Shown one piece after another: positions 41,669 to 49,959 of a stretch of 64,000 bases of DNA. The translations under genes and the position numbers were made by a program. This stretch comes from PALSA-968 sp964387075 (GTDB lineage Bacteria > Bacteroidota > Bacteroidia > B-17B0 > Aurantibacillaceae): positions 1 to 64,000 of the forward strand of contig CAYLVB010000001.1 of NCBI GenBank assembly GCA_964387075.1. The letters are read 5' to 3'. Under the pieces are notes generated by a model, which had not been told where the DNA came from, made no database searches, and saw nothing but the letters and a program-made list of their open reading frames with translations. Positions within the stretch are counted from its first letter, which is position 1. The number at the start of each line of letters is the position of its first letter.

Positions 41669-44611
41669 CTAGTCTTTTACCTTCGTTTCAACCACTTCGT
41701 TGCCGTTCACGTCCACCACTTTCACCTCGTAACCAAGCTTTTTCACTTTTTCCAGGTTGGTGGCTTTATCGCCCACGATCACAATATTCACGTTGTTGTA
41801 ATTGTATTTTTTCTTAGCCATAGCATTCAACTCGGCAAGTGTAATAGTTTGCAGGATCTTGTTCTGGTTCTTTACATAACTGCCATCCAGGTTATAATCC
41901 AGCAAACGCTTCAGGAAGCTGGCCTTCTGGAAAGGAGCCTCGTATTTCAAGGCATCACTTTGTCCCAAACTGCTCTTGGTAAAAGTAAGTTCATCGGCAG
42001 TCATACCTCCATCGGCATACCGTTTCATTTCACTCATGAAATCAACAAGCGCGCTGTCGGTAGCGTTGGCACGCACACCGGCGTTCATCACAAATGTGCC
42101 GTCATACAAACCTCCGTTGAAAGAGCCTCGCGCTCCGTAAGTAAAGCCGCGTTTTTCGCGCAGCAAAAGGTTCACACGTCCATTAAATGCAGCCCCAAAA
42201 GTATAGTTCATAATGCCGGCCTTATAATAGTCGCCCGTAGCGTCATAAGGCATAGCCAGGTTGCCAATGCGTATCTCCGATTGGGGCGCGTCTTTCTTGT
42301 CTACAAAGAAGATCCTTGTTTTAGCTATTGACGGAGTAGTAGGTTCGGCTGGACGTTCAACAGGACCGCCTGTCCATTTGGACAGGAATTGCAGTTTAGG
42401 CATGATCTCTTTCTGTCCCAGGTTTCCAACCACCATCACTTTGGTGGCCATGGGAGAGAAATTCTTCTTGTAATACGCTTTCACGTCATCGAGCGTGATA
42501 TTGCCCACACTTTCCTGAGTACCGATAGCAGGCATGCCCATGATGTGGCCGTTGCCATACATCAGTTTCATGAAGGTCAGGTCGGCCAGCGCGGCAGCCG
42601 TGGTCATTTGCTGCTGTATAGCGTCAAGTTGCTGTTTCTTCGCGCGGTCAAAATCATCCTGAGCGAATTTAGGCTTCATCAATACTTCTTCAAGAAGAGT
42701 TAACGTCTTGTCGATATTCTCGGTGAGCGAAGAAACATTGATGTTGATCTCGTTGGTGCCACCCGAAACATCAATGCTCGATCCTAAAGCATCCAGCATA
42801 TCGCTGATCTCTTCGGCGCTGTGCAATTCTGTAGCTTCATTCAAAAGATCGGCTGTTAAATAAGCGATTCCGGCTTTATCAACAGCACTGAAACGGTGAC
42901 CCGCCGCGATCGACAATTGAATAGAAACTTTAGGTATCTCGTTTGAAACGGTTCCAATGAATTTTAAGCCATTGGGGAATTTATCCTGCCAGTAGGCCGG
43001 AACATTCACAACGGGACTGGAACCCGAGGCGGGCTTCTTGCTACGATCGAAGGTCTCGGGAAGCGGGTTGTAGGTTAAACCTTTGTATTCGGCCGACTCC
43101 TGCTCGATGGTGCGCTGGTACATTTTCCAGGTATCGGCTTTGGCGGCCATGCCGGGTTTTCCTTTAGGCACTACGCTTAATACAACATGCGGTTTATTGA
43201 GGATGTACTTTGCGAATACGTTCTTCACATCCTTCAAGGTAAGCTTGTTCACGGCTTCAACCTGCTGCTTGATCAGGTTGGCGTTGCCTGTGAAGGTCTG
43301 GTATTGCGCCAACGTGGCTCCTTTTCCATTTACCGTGCTTAAAGAAGAAATGATGCTCGATTTAGTGGAAGTTTTGAAAGCAGCCAGTTGGGCTTCGGTC
43401 ATTCCGCTTTTTTCAAACTCGTCGAATAGATCATAAACCAATTTCTCGATCTTCGCTAAGCTATCTTCTTTATTGGCGCGGATCTGTATCACCTGTAAAC
43501 CGCACAGCTCCCTTTCGTAATTGAAGGTATTCACAGAAACCACTTTCTTGGTCTTGATCATCTTTTGTTGGAAAACAGAAGATTTGCTGCCGGACAACAT
43601 ATCGGCCATTGCGGCCAAAGCCATCGCGTCTGGATGATAAGATTCAACGGTGGGCCAAACCATGGCGAGCATCGGAAACTTCACGTTATCCTCATAGGAA
43701 ATATGGCGCGTTTCGCTCAAACCTGCAGGCATTTTTGGCATAGCCTTCACTTCAGGTCCTTTGGGAATGACACCGAAATACTTTTCTACTAATGGAATGG
43801 CCTTTTCAGGAGTGATATCTCCGGCTAAGGTCAAAATAGCGTTGTTGGGGCCATACCAACGTAAATAGAAACGCTTCAGGTCGTTCACGTCCACGCGGTT
43901 CAGATCTTCAATATACCCAATGGTTGTCCAGGAATAGGGGTGACCCTGATTGAATATTGCCTCGCCGATCTTCTCGATCACCAATCCGTACGGACGGTTA
44001 TCGTAATTCTGGCCTCGCTCGTTCTTTACGGTTGCGCGCTGCACCTCAAATTTTGGTTGAGTAACTGAATCAAGCAGGAAGCCCATGCGATCGCTTTCCA
44101 GCCAAAGCGCGGTTTCCAATTGGTTGGAAGGAAGTATTTCGAAATAATTGGTGCGGTCAGAATTGGTGGTACCATTTAAAGTTCCGCCCGATTCGGTAAC
44201 CACTTTAAAGTGCTGCTCGTCTGCTACGTGTTTAGAACCCTGGAACATCATATGTTCAAAGAAATGCGCGAAACCCGAACGGCCCTGCTGCTCTCGGTTA
44301 GAACCTACATGGTAAGTAACATCCACGTAAACGATAGGATCACTGTGATCTTCGTGTATCAGCAGCGTCATGCCATTGGTAAGCACATATTTTTTGTAAG
44401 GAATAACGATCTCGTTATTATCCTTTCTTTCCACCGTTTCCACCAGGGTGGTCATTTTGGGTACAGCTACTTTGATGGGAGCTGTTTTAATTGCAGTCTT
44501 CTTTACTTGTGCTCCGGCCGTTAAAGCGAGGGCCGACAAGGCTATGATGAGGGCTTTTTTACAAACGAATTTAAGGGTTGGGCTTTCGTGTTTGTGAATC
44601 TTCGATTTCAT
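41669..44611 (-). CDS. M16-family (insulinase) zinc metallopeptidase
   Basis: A 980-residue exported peptidase. From ATG 44611 (MKSKIHKHESPTLKF) a hydrophobic signal segment follows (KKALIIALSALALTAGAQ). The first M16 domain has the inverted zinc motif HFFEH (in SGFAHFFEHMMFQG) with the downstream Glu region; the second half is a non-catalytic M16 domain (KFPNGLKFIGTVSNEIPKVSIQLSIAAGH). The two-domain fusion in one chain is common in Bacteroidota. It degrades peptides in the periplasm. A TACCTTTG box is at 44631-44638. Confidence 0.92.
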   Translation of the reverse strand: MKSKIHKHESPTLKFVCKKALIIALSALALTAGAQVKKTAIKTAPIKVAVPKMTTLVETVERKDNNEIVIPYKKYVLTNGMTLLIHEDHSDPIVYVDVTYHVGSNREQQGRSGFAHFFEHMMFQGSKHVADEQHFKVVTESGGTLNGTTNSDRTNYFEILPSNQLETALWLESDRMGFLLDSVTQPKFEVQRATVKNERGQNYDNRPYGLVIEKIGEAIFNQGHPYSWTTIGYIEDLNRVDVNDLKRFYLRWYGPNNAILTLAGDITPEKAIPLVEKYFGVIPKGPEVKAMPKMPAGLSETRHISYEDNVKFPMLAMVWPTVESYHPDAMALAAMADMLSGSKSSVFQQKMIKTKKVVSVNTFNYERELCGLQVIQIRANKEDSLAKIEKLVYDLFDEFEKSGMTEAQLAAFKTSTKSSIISSLSTVNGKGATLAQYQTFTGNANLIKQQVEAVNKLTLKDVKNVFAKYILNKPHVVLSVVPKGKPGMAAKADTWKMYQRTIEQESAEYKGLTYNPLPETFDRSKKPASGSSPVVNVPAYWQDKFPNGLKFIGTVSNEIPKVSIQLSIAAGHRFSAVDKAGIAYLTADLLNEATELHSAEEISDMLDALGSSIDVSGGTNEININVSSLTENIDKTLTLLEEVLMKPKFAQDDFDRAKKQQLDAIQQQMTTAAALADLTFMKLMYGNGHIMGMPAIGTQESVGNITLDDVKAYYKKNFSPMATKVMVVGNLGQKEIMPKLQFLSKWTGGPVERPAEPTTPSIAKTRIFFVDKKDAPQSEIRIGNLAMPYDATGDYYKAGIMNYTFGAAFNGRVNLLLREKRGFTYGARGSFNGGLYDGTFVMNAGVRANATDSALVDFMSEMKRYADGGMTADELTFTKSSLGQSDALKYEAPFQKASFLKRLLDYNLDGSYVKNQNKILQTITLAELNAMAKKKYNYNNVNIVIVGDKATNLEKVKKLGYEVKVVDVNGNEVVETKVKD

Positions 44612-44630
44612 ATCTGTTTGATTAGGGAAA

Positions 44631-44638
44631 CAAAGGTA
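44631..44638 (-). promoter_or_regulatory. -7 box of the M16 peptidase gene
   Basis: TACCTTTG on the minus strand fits TAnnTTTG, 19 nt before the ATG at 44611. Confidence 0.5.
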
Positions 44639-44721
44639 ATTTTTTCGGCTAAATGGCAATCACCCAATAAGGGGGAATAGGATAAAAACCAACAAAAAAG
44701 GGTAGGGGGAAAGAGCTGTGG

Positions 44722-45501
44722 TTAAACGGTAAATTCGCCCTTAAAAACAAACTCAGCCGGGCCTTTTAACCAGATGTCTGTGAATGAGCCGTTATTGTTC
44801 TTAAAATCGACCGTAAAATTACCTCCCAAAGCCTGTACTTTACAGGAATTTGGGCTCGTTGACTTGCCGTGGAGAGCGGCCACTAAGGCGGCTGCTGTTA
44901 CGCCGGTACCGCAGGATAGTGTTTCGTTCTCTACGCCACGCTCATAGGTACGAATGAAAATGCCATTGGGGGTCTGCTCAATAAAATTGGCGTTGGATCC
45001 GCCCTGGCTGTTGTAAGGCTCGCTTTGGCGGATGCTTCGTCCTTCTCCAAAAACGTCGAAAACCTCGAGGTTCTTTACCCATTTTACTACATGAGGCGAA
45101 CCGGTATTTAAGAAAAGATGATCTCCTTTATCTTCTATTTTAGCCACATCGCTCATGTGCAAAGCGATCTCATCTCCGTTTATCAAAGAATCATGCGCGC
45201 CATCAGCCGCTAAAAAATGTGCTTTGTCCTTGATGATGCCCAGGCTATGCGCGAAACGGGTGATGCAACGACTCCCGTTGCCGCACAACGAAGAAATATT
45301 GCCATCGCTGTTATAATACACCATTTTAAAATCGTAACCCGCCGCGTTCTCCAAAAGCATTAATCCGTCGGCGCCAATACCGAAATGGCGGTCGCAAAGT
45401 ATCTCAATTTGCGGGTTGCTGAGCTTCACCTTGCCCTCGCGGTTGTCAATAAGTACAAAGTCGTTGCCGCAGCCCTGGAATTTTTGGAAGGATATTTGCA
45501 T
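44722..45501 (-). CDS. dapF: Diaminopimelate epimerase
   Basis: A 259-residue enzyme that converts LL- to meso-diaminopimelate for lysine and peptidoglycan synthesis. The two catalytic Cys lie in SLCGNGSRC and LSCGTGVTAAALVA. The ATG at 45501 (MQISFQKFQGCGNDFVLID) fits the family start; the frame open to 45657 runs over the divergent LRR gene and is rejected. A TATTTTTG box ends 4 nt before the ATG. Confidence 0.93.
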   Translation of the reverse strand: MQISFQKFQGCGNDFVLIDNREGKVKLSNPQIEILCDRHFGIGADGLMLLENAAGYDFKMVYYNSDGNISSLCGNGSRCITRFAHSLGIIKDKAHFLAADGAHDSLINGDEIALHMSDVAKIEDKGDHLFLNTGSPHVVKWVKNLEVFDVFGEGRSIRQSEPYNSQGGSNANFIEQTPNGIFIRTYERGVENETLSCGTGVTAAALVAALHGKSTSPNSCKVQALGGNFTVDFKNNNGSFTDIWLKGPAEFVFKGEFTV

Positions 45502-45505
45502 GTAG

Positions 45506-45513
45506 CAAAAATA
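45506..45513 (-). promoter_or_regulatory. -7 box directly before dapF
   Basis: TATTTTTG on the minus strand fits TAnnTTTG and ends 4 nt before the dapF ATG, again suggesting a leaderless mRNA. Confidence 0.5.
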
Positions 45514-45568
45514 GTTGAAAATAATTTGGTCCATACATTCAATTATGGGTATTTTAGTGCGGAACGAT

Positions 45569-46447
45569 ATGCGCTTTCTCACGCTTCTATACCTGTTTTT
45601 GGCCTTCGGTGGCGGCCTTTGGGCGCAGGATAACCCCAAGAAGACAGCTTTCGACAATTACGGGCCTTTCGGCGCTTTAGTCTATACTGACCTCAAGGAC
45701 GCTCTCAAAGACGAGATGAAGGTTTATAAAATGAACCTGGAATATAAGCCCATGGACCCCAAGGTGTGGCCCAAGATCACCAGGCTTAAGAACATGCAGG
45801 CGCTCAACCTGCAAAGTATTTCGGTGAATAGCTGGCCGCCCGATTTTACTTCGCTCTACAATCTTGTTTATTTAGGCTCTTACAATAACGAATTCAAATC
45901 CTTTCCCGAAAAACTGGGAGCTCTTTCTAACCTGATGTACTTAGAGATCATCAACAGCAAGATCGATTCTATTCCAGCTGAGATAGCCTATCTCAAAAAA
46001 CTCAAGACCTTCAAATTCTCTTCAAACAACGATACACTGCGCGTACCTAAAACATTAAAGTACATGAAGTCGCTCAGCGAATTTATTGTAGAGAGCGCGG
46101 TGATGGACAGCTTGCCCGAGCCTGTTTTTAGCGTCTCTTCCCTAAAAACCCTGGTTCTTGCCAATTGCGGTATACAGGCCATGCCCGATACGCTCGATAA
46201 TATGAAGAACCTCGAAGTTTTGGTTCTTGATTTCAATAAGCTCAATGTGCTACCGAGACAAATTTACAAATGCAGGAACATGTTCTATCTCTCGCTCAAA
46301 AAGAACAACATCACCAAAATTCCGGATACAATTTGTCATCTGAAGAACCTCACCACGCTCGATCTGCGCGAGAACCCGATAGCAGCTAATAAGGATGCTA
46401 TTGAGGAATTAAAAATTCTTCTGCCGGGATGCAAAATTCTTATTTAG
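45569..46447 (+). CDS. Exported leucine-rich-repeat protein
   Basis: A 292-residue protein. The ATG at 45569 gives a signal peptide (MRFLTLLYLFLAFGGGLWAQ); ATG 45545 and TTG 45515 are in frame upstream but would bury it. About eight LRRs of 22-24 residues follow (LSNLMYLEIINSKIDSIPAEIAYLKKLKTF, MKNLEVLVLDFNKLNVLPRQI). There is no T9SS domain, so it should stay in the periplasm or be anchored by partners. It is a different LRR type from the one at 13287. The stop is directly followed by a copy of the dispersed palindromic element. Confidence 0.78.
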   Translation: MRFLTLLYLFLAFGGGLWAQDNPKKTAFDNYGPFGALVYTDLKDALKDEMKVYKMNLEYKPMDPKVWPKITRLKNMQALNLQSISVNSWPPDFTSLYNLVYLGSYNNEFKSFPEKLGALSNLMYLEIINSKIDSIPAEIAYLKKLKTFKFSSNNDTLRVPKTLKYMKSLSEFIVESAVMDSLPEPVFSVSSLKTLVLANCGIQAMPDTLDNMKNLEVLVLDFNKLNVLPRQIYKCRNMFYLSLKKNNITKIPDTICHLKNLTTLDLRENPIAANKDAIEELKILLPGCKILI

Positions 46448-46456
46448 ATCTCGTTT

Positions 46457-46594
46457 CCGACAGAGAGATTCCTCGTTAACAGCCCCGCTAAAGCGGACCC
46501 GGAATGGCAAATAAATGGAATTGTCATTCCGAGGCGGCCGCCACGAAGTGGTCCCTACCGGAAAGGCCCGGGGTATTACCGAAGAATCTGCCCG
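46457..46594. repeat. Dispersed palindromic element, copy 2 (halves in permuted order)
   Basis: The right half of the element (46457-46510, ending in an imperfect GGAATGGCAA end) precedes the left half (46521-46594, starting TTGTCATTCCGAG), separated by 10 nt. The left half is about 90% identical by eye to the complement of the right half of copy 3. The whole gap between the LRR and mtgA genes is filled by it. Confidence 0.75.
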
Positions 46595-46597
46595 GGT

Positions 46598-47332
46598 TTA
46601 CCGCTTACCCTTTTTCGGCGCCTTCTCCTCGGGCTCATCAGCGTACTTATCATAATCCAGCTTCCCGCCCCAGAAACGCATTTGCCGGAGGGTCCAGAGC
46701 TTGCGGCCCTGCATGTATTTGCTGTTCAGATTTTTGCCGTACACGCGTGGGTTAGGTAGAAGATTTGCTAAAAGCGCGGCTTCTTCTTTGGTAAGTTTAG
46801 CGGCTGGTTTTTTGAAATAATGTTGCGCGGCGGATTCGGCTCCGTATATGCCGTCGCCGAACTCGATCACGTTCAGGTACATTTCCATCACGCGCTCTTT
46901 GCTCCAGAAAGTTTCTATCAGCAAAGTGAAATAGGCCTCAAAAGCCTTACGCAGGTAATTACGGCCGTCCCACAGGTAAACGTTCTTGGCGGTTTGCTGC
47001 GAGATAGTGCTGCCCCCTCGCATTCTTTTTCCTTTTTCATTATTGAGCATGGCCTTTTTCAATGCTTTGAAGTCGAAACCGTAATGCAGAAGGAAGTTCT
47101 GATCCTCGGTACAAACAACGGCCAACTGCAGGTGTGGCGATATCTCGTCTAAAGAGACCCAGTCCTTGCGCAGTTTCATTTCCTTGCCGTCAATTTTCTG
47201 CTCAATACAACGTTTCAGCATCAAAGGAGTAACCGGCACCGGCACCCAACGAAAAATAATCGTGCTTCCAATAGAAAGGATGAAGAACCACATGACCACC
47301 TTTAACACTATTTTCAGGATCTTTCTTAACAT
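46598..47332 (-). CDS. mtgA: Monofunctional peptidoglycan glycosyltransferase
   Basis: A 244-residue GT51 enzyme: an N-terminal membrane anchor (IVLKVVMWFFILSIGSTIIF), the catalytic Glu motif CTEDQNFLLHYGFD, RGGSTISQQTAKNVYLW and KERVMEMYLNVIEFGDGIYG. It polymerises lipid II into glycan strands at the inner membrane. ATG 47332 is chosen; the TTG at 47401 would add 23 polar residues. The C-terminal tail is Lys-rich. Confidence 0.92.
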   Translation of the reverse strand: MLRKILKIVLKVVMWFFILSIGSTIIFRWVPVPVTPLMLKRCIEQKIDGKEMKLRKDWVSLDEISPHLQLAVVCTEDQNFLLHYGFDFKALKKAMLNNEKGKRMRGGSTISQQTAKNVYLWDGRNYLRKAFEAYFTLLIETFWSKERVMEMYLNVIEFGDGIYGAESAAQHYFKKPAAKLTKEEAALLANLLPNPRVYGKNLNSKYMQGRKLWTLRQMRFWGGKLDYDKYADEPEEKAPKKGKR

Positions 47333-47411
47333 GTATTCTTTGCGACTTCTTGGCTGTTTCCTTTGCGGTTCCGACTGTTTAGGGTGCGGAATCTTTGACA
47401 AAAGTATTTCT

Positions 47412-47419
47412 TAGCTTTG
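47412..47419 (+). promoter_or_regulatory. -7 box of the TlpA-like gene
   Basis: TAGCTTTG fits TAnnTTTG, 39 nt before the ATG at 47459. Confidence 0.4.
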
Positions 47420-47458
47420 TAGAGTATATGTCAGAAAGAAAATCTTATTAACAGGAAT

Positions 47459-47953
47459 ATGAAGAAGTGGTGGCCTTTGGGCGCTTTTGTGGTGGGTTTG
47501 AGCATTGTTTTGCTCTATCAATACCAGAAATACCGTGTTGCTCCCGGCGTGGACGTTTTCAGCCTGGGATATACCGACACCTCCGGAGCTAAATTTGACC
47601 TGAACACACTCAAAGGCAAAAAGATCATTTACTCTTTCTTCGGTACCTGGTGCGGGGAATGTGTTCTGGAGCTCAAACAACTTAACGAAGCAAAACTAAA
47701 GGGAGAATTGAAGGATATAGAAGTAGTGGTGGTAAGCGACGAGGAACCTGAGAAAATTCAGCGATTTGTGCATAGAAAGAAGTATCCCTTTGTATTTTTG
47801 AAATTCGATAAGCTTTTCCATGAGATAGGCGTGAATGCCCTCCCCACCAATTACCTCATTAACTCCAAAGGAGAAATAACCTATTCGAAAGTGGGTGTCA
47901 TCAAGTGGAAAGACCATTCGGTAGTTTCCATGGTGGAGGGAAATTTAAAATAG
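47459..47953 (+). CDS. TlpA-like thioredoxin-family protein
   Basis: A 164-residue protein with an N-terminal membrane anchor (WPLGAFVVGLSIVLLYQYQ) and a periplasmic thioredoxin fold. The active site is WCGEC (C65 and C68 in FFGTWCGECVLELKQL) and the cis-Pro lies in NALPTNYLI. It acts as a thiol-disulfide oxidoreductase, possibly for cytochrome c or envelope proteins. The TPR gene follows after 20 nt but has its own promoter. Confidence 0.88.
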   Translation: MKKWWPLGAFVVGLSIVLLYQYQKYRVAPGVDVFSLGYTDTSGAKFDLNTLKGKKIIYSFFGTWCGECVLELKQLNEAKLKGELKDIEVVVVSDEEPEKIQRFVHRKKYPFVFLKFDKLFHEIGVNALPTNYLINSKGEITYSKVGVIKWKDHSVVSMVEGNLK

Positions 47954-47971
47954 ATTTTGCTATATTTGAGA
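47954..47971 (+). promoter_or_regulatory. Promoter directly before the TPR gene
   Basis: TATATTTG (47961-47968) ends 5 nt before the ATG at 47974. The 18 nt around it match 17 of 18 bases with the UMF1 promoter at 1099-1116. Confidence 0.5.
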
Positions 47972-47973
47972 TT

Positions 47974-49407
47974 ATGTCGCGCGCGCTTCTGGTTTTTTTT
48001 CTCTTTCTCTCTGTTTTGTCTTCCAAAGCGCAGTATTCCGACTCCTTAAAACTGGCTATCAAAACCGCTAAACACGATACAGTACGTGGCAAATTACTTA
48101 TCCTGCTGTCGGAAGCGGTTTATGACGAGAATTTCGATACCATCATTCCGCTTTGCGAACAGGCCATCGCACTGGCCAATAAAAATCTTGCTACGGCTAA
48201 GGGGCGCGAAAGAAAAGCCTTTCTCTGGATCAAATCCGCGGGACTGAACAATAAGGGATACATTACGCATGAGCTGGGCGATAACCTGAAAGCGTTGGAG
48301 TCGTACAATAAAGCCCTTGCCATTGATGAAGAAATGGGCGACCAGGCCGGCATTGCCGTCGATCTCAATAATATCGCTACCATTCTAACCGACCAGGGCA
48401 ACATACAGCAGGCTTTGGAGTATGATCTACGCGGACTCAAGATCCGCGAGAAGCTGAAAGATTCTCTTGGTATGGCTTATGCGTTTCATAACATTGGCGT
48501 GATCTATGAGACCCTGGGAGAGGCAGATCGCGCTTTTGAATATTTCAAAAAGAGTCTTTCCATAAAAGAACAACTTCGCGACAGTGATGGCATCGCCAAT
48601 TCCTATAATAGCTTTGCAAGTATTTATATCGACAAGCGGGAAACCGTCAAAGCCATGGATTATTATCAAAAATGCCTTGACCTGCGTTTGCGATTGAAAT
48701 ACAAACCCGGGATCGCCAATGTGTATAACAACATTGGGGCGGCCTACAGTAAAATGAAACAGCCCGAAAAGGCCCTGGAGTATTATGAAAAAGCCCTTTC
48801 GATGCGGGAAGAGAGCAAAGAGAAGGATGGCATTGCTTTTACCTGCTTCAATATAGGTCTTGCCATGCGCGACCTTAACAGATCCAATGAATCCAAAGTA
48901 TATTTTGAACGGAGTTTAAAACTAGCCTACGAATTAGGTACCCCGGAATATATCAGCAATGCCAGCGGCGAGTTAGCGCTGTTGTATGCAAAAGATGGAA
49001 AATGGAAGGAAGCTTACGAAATGGAGAAGGTATTCAAAGAGATGAATGATAGTATTACTAATTTATCTGTTCGCAAGAGTGCGCTTCAAAAAAGCTTCCA
49101 GTACGAATACGGAAAGAAAGCCGCGGCAGACAGCGTGAGGGCAGGAGAGGAGAAGAAGGTGTATGAAGCCCGCGCTGAAAAGGAAAAGACACAACGTTTT
49201 GCTTTGATAGGTGGTTTGATATTGGTTGTTGGCTTTGCCGGTTTTATGGTGAATCGGTTCCGTCTCATCCAAAAGCAAAAGAACATCATCGAAGAAAAGA
49301 ACCGGGAGATATTAGACTCCATCCATTATGCCAAACGGATACAAAATTCCTTATTGACCAATGAGAAGTATATTGCCAGAGCGATAGATCGGTTGAAGAG
49401 TGAATGA
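47974..49407 (+). CDS. TPR sensor-like membrane protein with SpoIIE linker but no phosphatase
   Basis: A 477-residue paralogue of the truncated gene at the left edge. The ATG at 47974 gives a signal peptide (MSRALLVFFLFLSVLSSKAQ); seven or eight tetratricopeptide repeats follow (GIAVDLNNIATILTDQGN, GMAYAFHNIGVIYETLGE and so on), then a membrane helix (FALIGGLILVVGFAGFMV), a coiled coil and DSIHYAKRIQNSLLTNEKYIARAIDRLKSE, where the protein ends. This tail is the usual linker to a SpoIIE phosphatase, which is missing. It may dimerise with phosphatase-bearing relatives. Confidence 0.85.
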   Translation: MSRALLVFFLFLSVLSSKAQYSDSLKLAIKTAKHDTVRGKLLILLSEAVYDENFDTIIPLCEQAIALANKNLATAKGRERKAFLWIKSAGLNNKGYITHELGDNLKALESYNKALAIDEEMGDQAGIAVDLNNIATILTDQGNIQQALEYDLRGLKIREKLKDSLGMAYAFHNIGVIYETLGEADRAFEYFKKSLSIKEQLRDSDGIANSYNSFASIYIDKRETVKAMDYYQKCLDLRLRLKYKPGIANVYNNIGAAYSKMKQPEKALEYYEKALSMREESKEKDGIAFTCFNIGLAMRDLNRSNESKVYFERSLKLAYELGTPEYISNASGELALLYAKDGKWKEAYEMEKVFKEMNDSITNLSVRKSALQKSFQYEYGKKAAADSVRAGEEKKVYEARAEKEKTQRFALIGGLILVVGFAGFMVNRFRLIQKQKNIIEEKNREILDSIHYAKRIQNSLLTNEKYIARAIDRLKSE

Positions 49408-49416
49408 CCCCAAGCA

Positions 49417-49779
49417 TTAATTCTTCCGCTCGATCAATTCCACTACCTTCTCGATCGGTCTACCTATGATTGCCTTGTAACCATCTACCAGAATGGGTCT
49501 TTGCAGTAAGCCGTGATTTTCCATGATGATCTGCAGCCATTCTTCGTCGTTGAAATTCTTGCCTTGGAATTTCTTTATGTAAACAGGTTCTTTGGTTCTT
49601 ATAAGGTCGTGCGGTTTTAAACCCAGTTTAGCGAGAAGATCTTTTAATTCCTCCTTGGTTGGAAAGTTCTTCAGGTATTCAACGATCTCGAGCTCACAAT
49701 TAGAACCTTCGAGCACGCCCATTACTTCTTTGCAGGTATTGCAATAGGGGTTGTGGTAAACTTTGATCTTCTTTTTCAT
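49417..49779 (-). CDS. ArsC/Spx-family thioredoxin-fold protein
   Basis: A 120-residue protein of the arsenate reductase (ArsC/YffB/Spx) family: VYHNPYCNTCKEVMGVLE with C13 and C16, a C-terminal RPILVDGYKAIIGRPIEKVVELIE. The Cys of the ArsC motif is present, but arsenate reduction is not certain, since no arsenic genes are nearby; many Bacteroidota members of this family have no proven substrate. ATG 49779 is chosen over the start at 49797. Confidence 0.82.
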   Translation of the reverse strand: MKKKIKVYHNPYCNTCKEVMGVLEGSNCELEIVEYLKNFPTKEELKDLLAKLGLKPHDLIRTKEPVYIKKFQGKNFNDEEWLQIIMENHGLLQRPILVDGYKAIIGRPIEKVVELIERKN

Positions 49780-49800
49780 GGCAGCAAATCTACACATTGC

Positions 49801-49942
49801 TTGTCATTCCGAGTCGGCGAAGCCGGGTTGCTTACGAGGAATTTGCCGAACCGTGGCAATACCTACGGACCGACAGATTCCTCGGTAATACCCCGCCCTT
49901 TCCCGTAGGGACCACTTCGTGGCGGGCGCCTCGGAATGACAA
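49801..49942. repeat. Dispersed palindromic element, copy 3 (complete)
   Basis: A 142-bp element with the same perfect 13-bp ends as copy 1 (49801-49813 and 49930-49942) but a different interior: CGAGGAATTTGCCG on the left and CGACAGATTCCTCGGTAATA on the right. It fills the 180-nt gap between batE and the ArsC-like gene. Confidence 0.85.
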
Positions 49943-49959
49943 GTAGAAAAGAATGTGTA

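Noticed and set aside
45502..45657. N-terminal extension of DapF
   Set aside because: The family starts at MQISFQKFQGCGNDF; the extension overlaps the divergent LRR gene and its promoter region.
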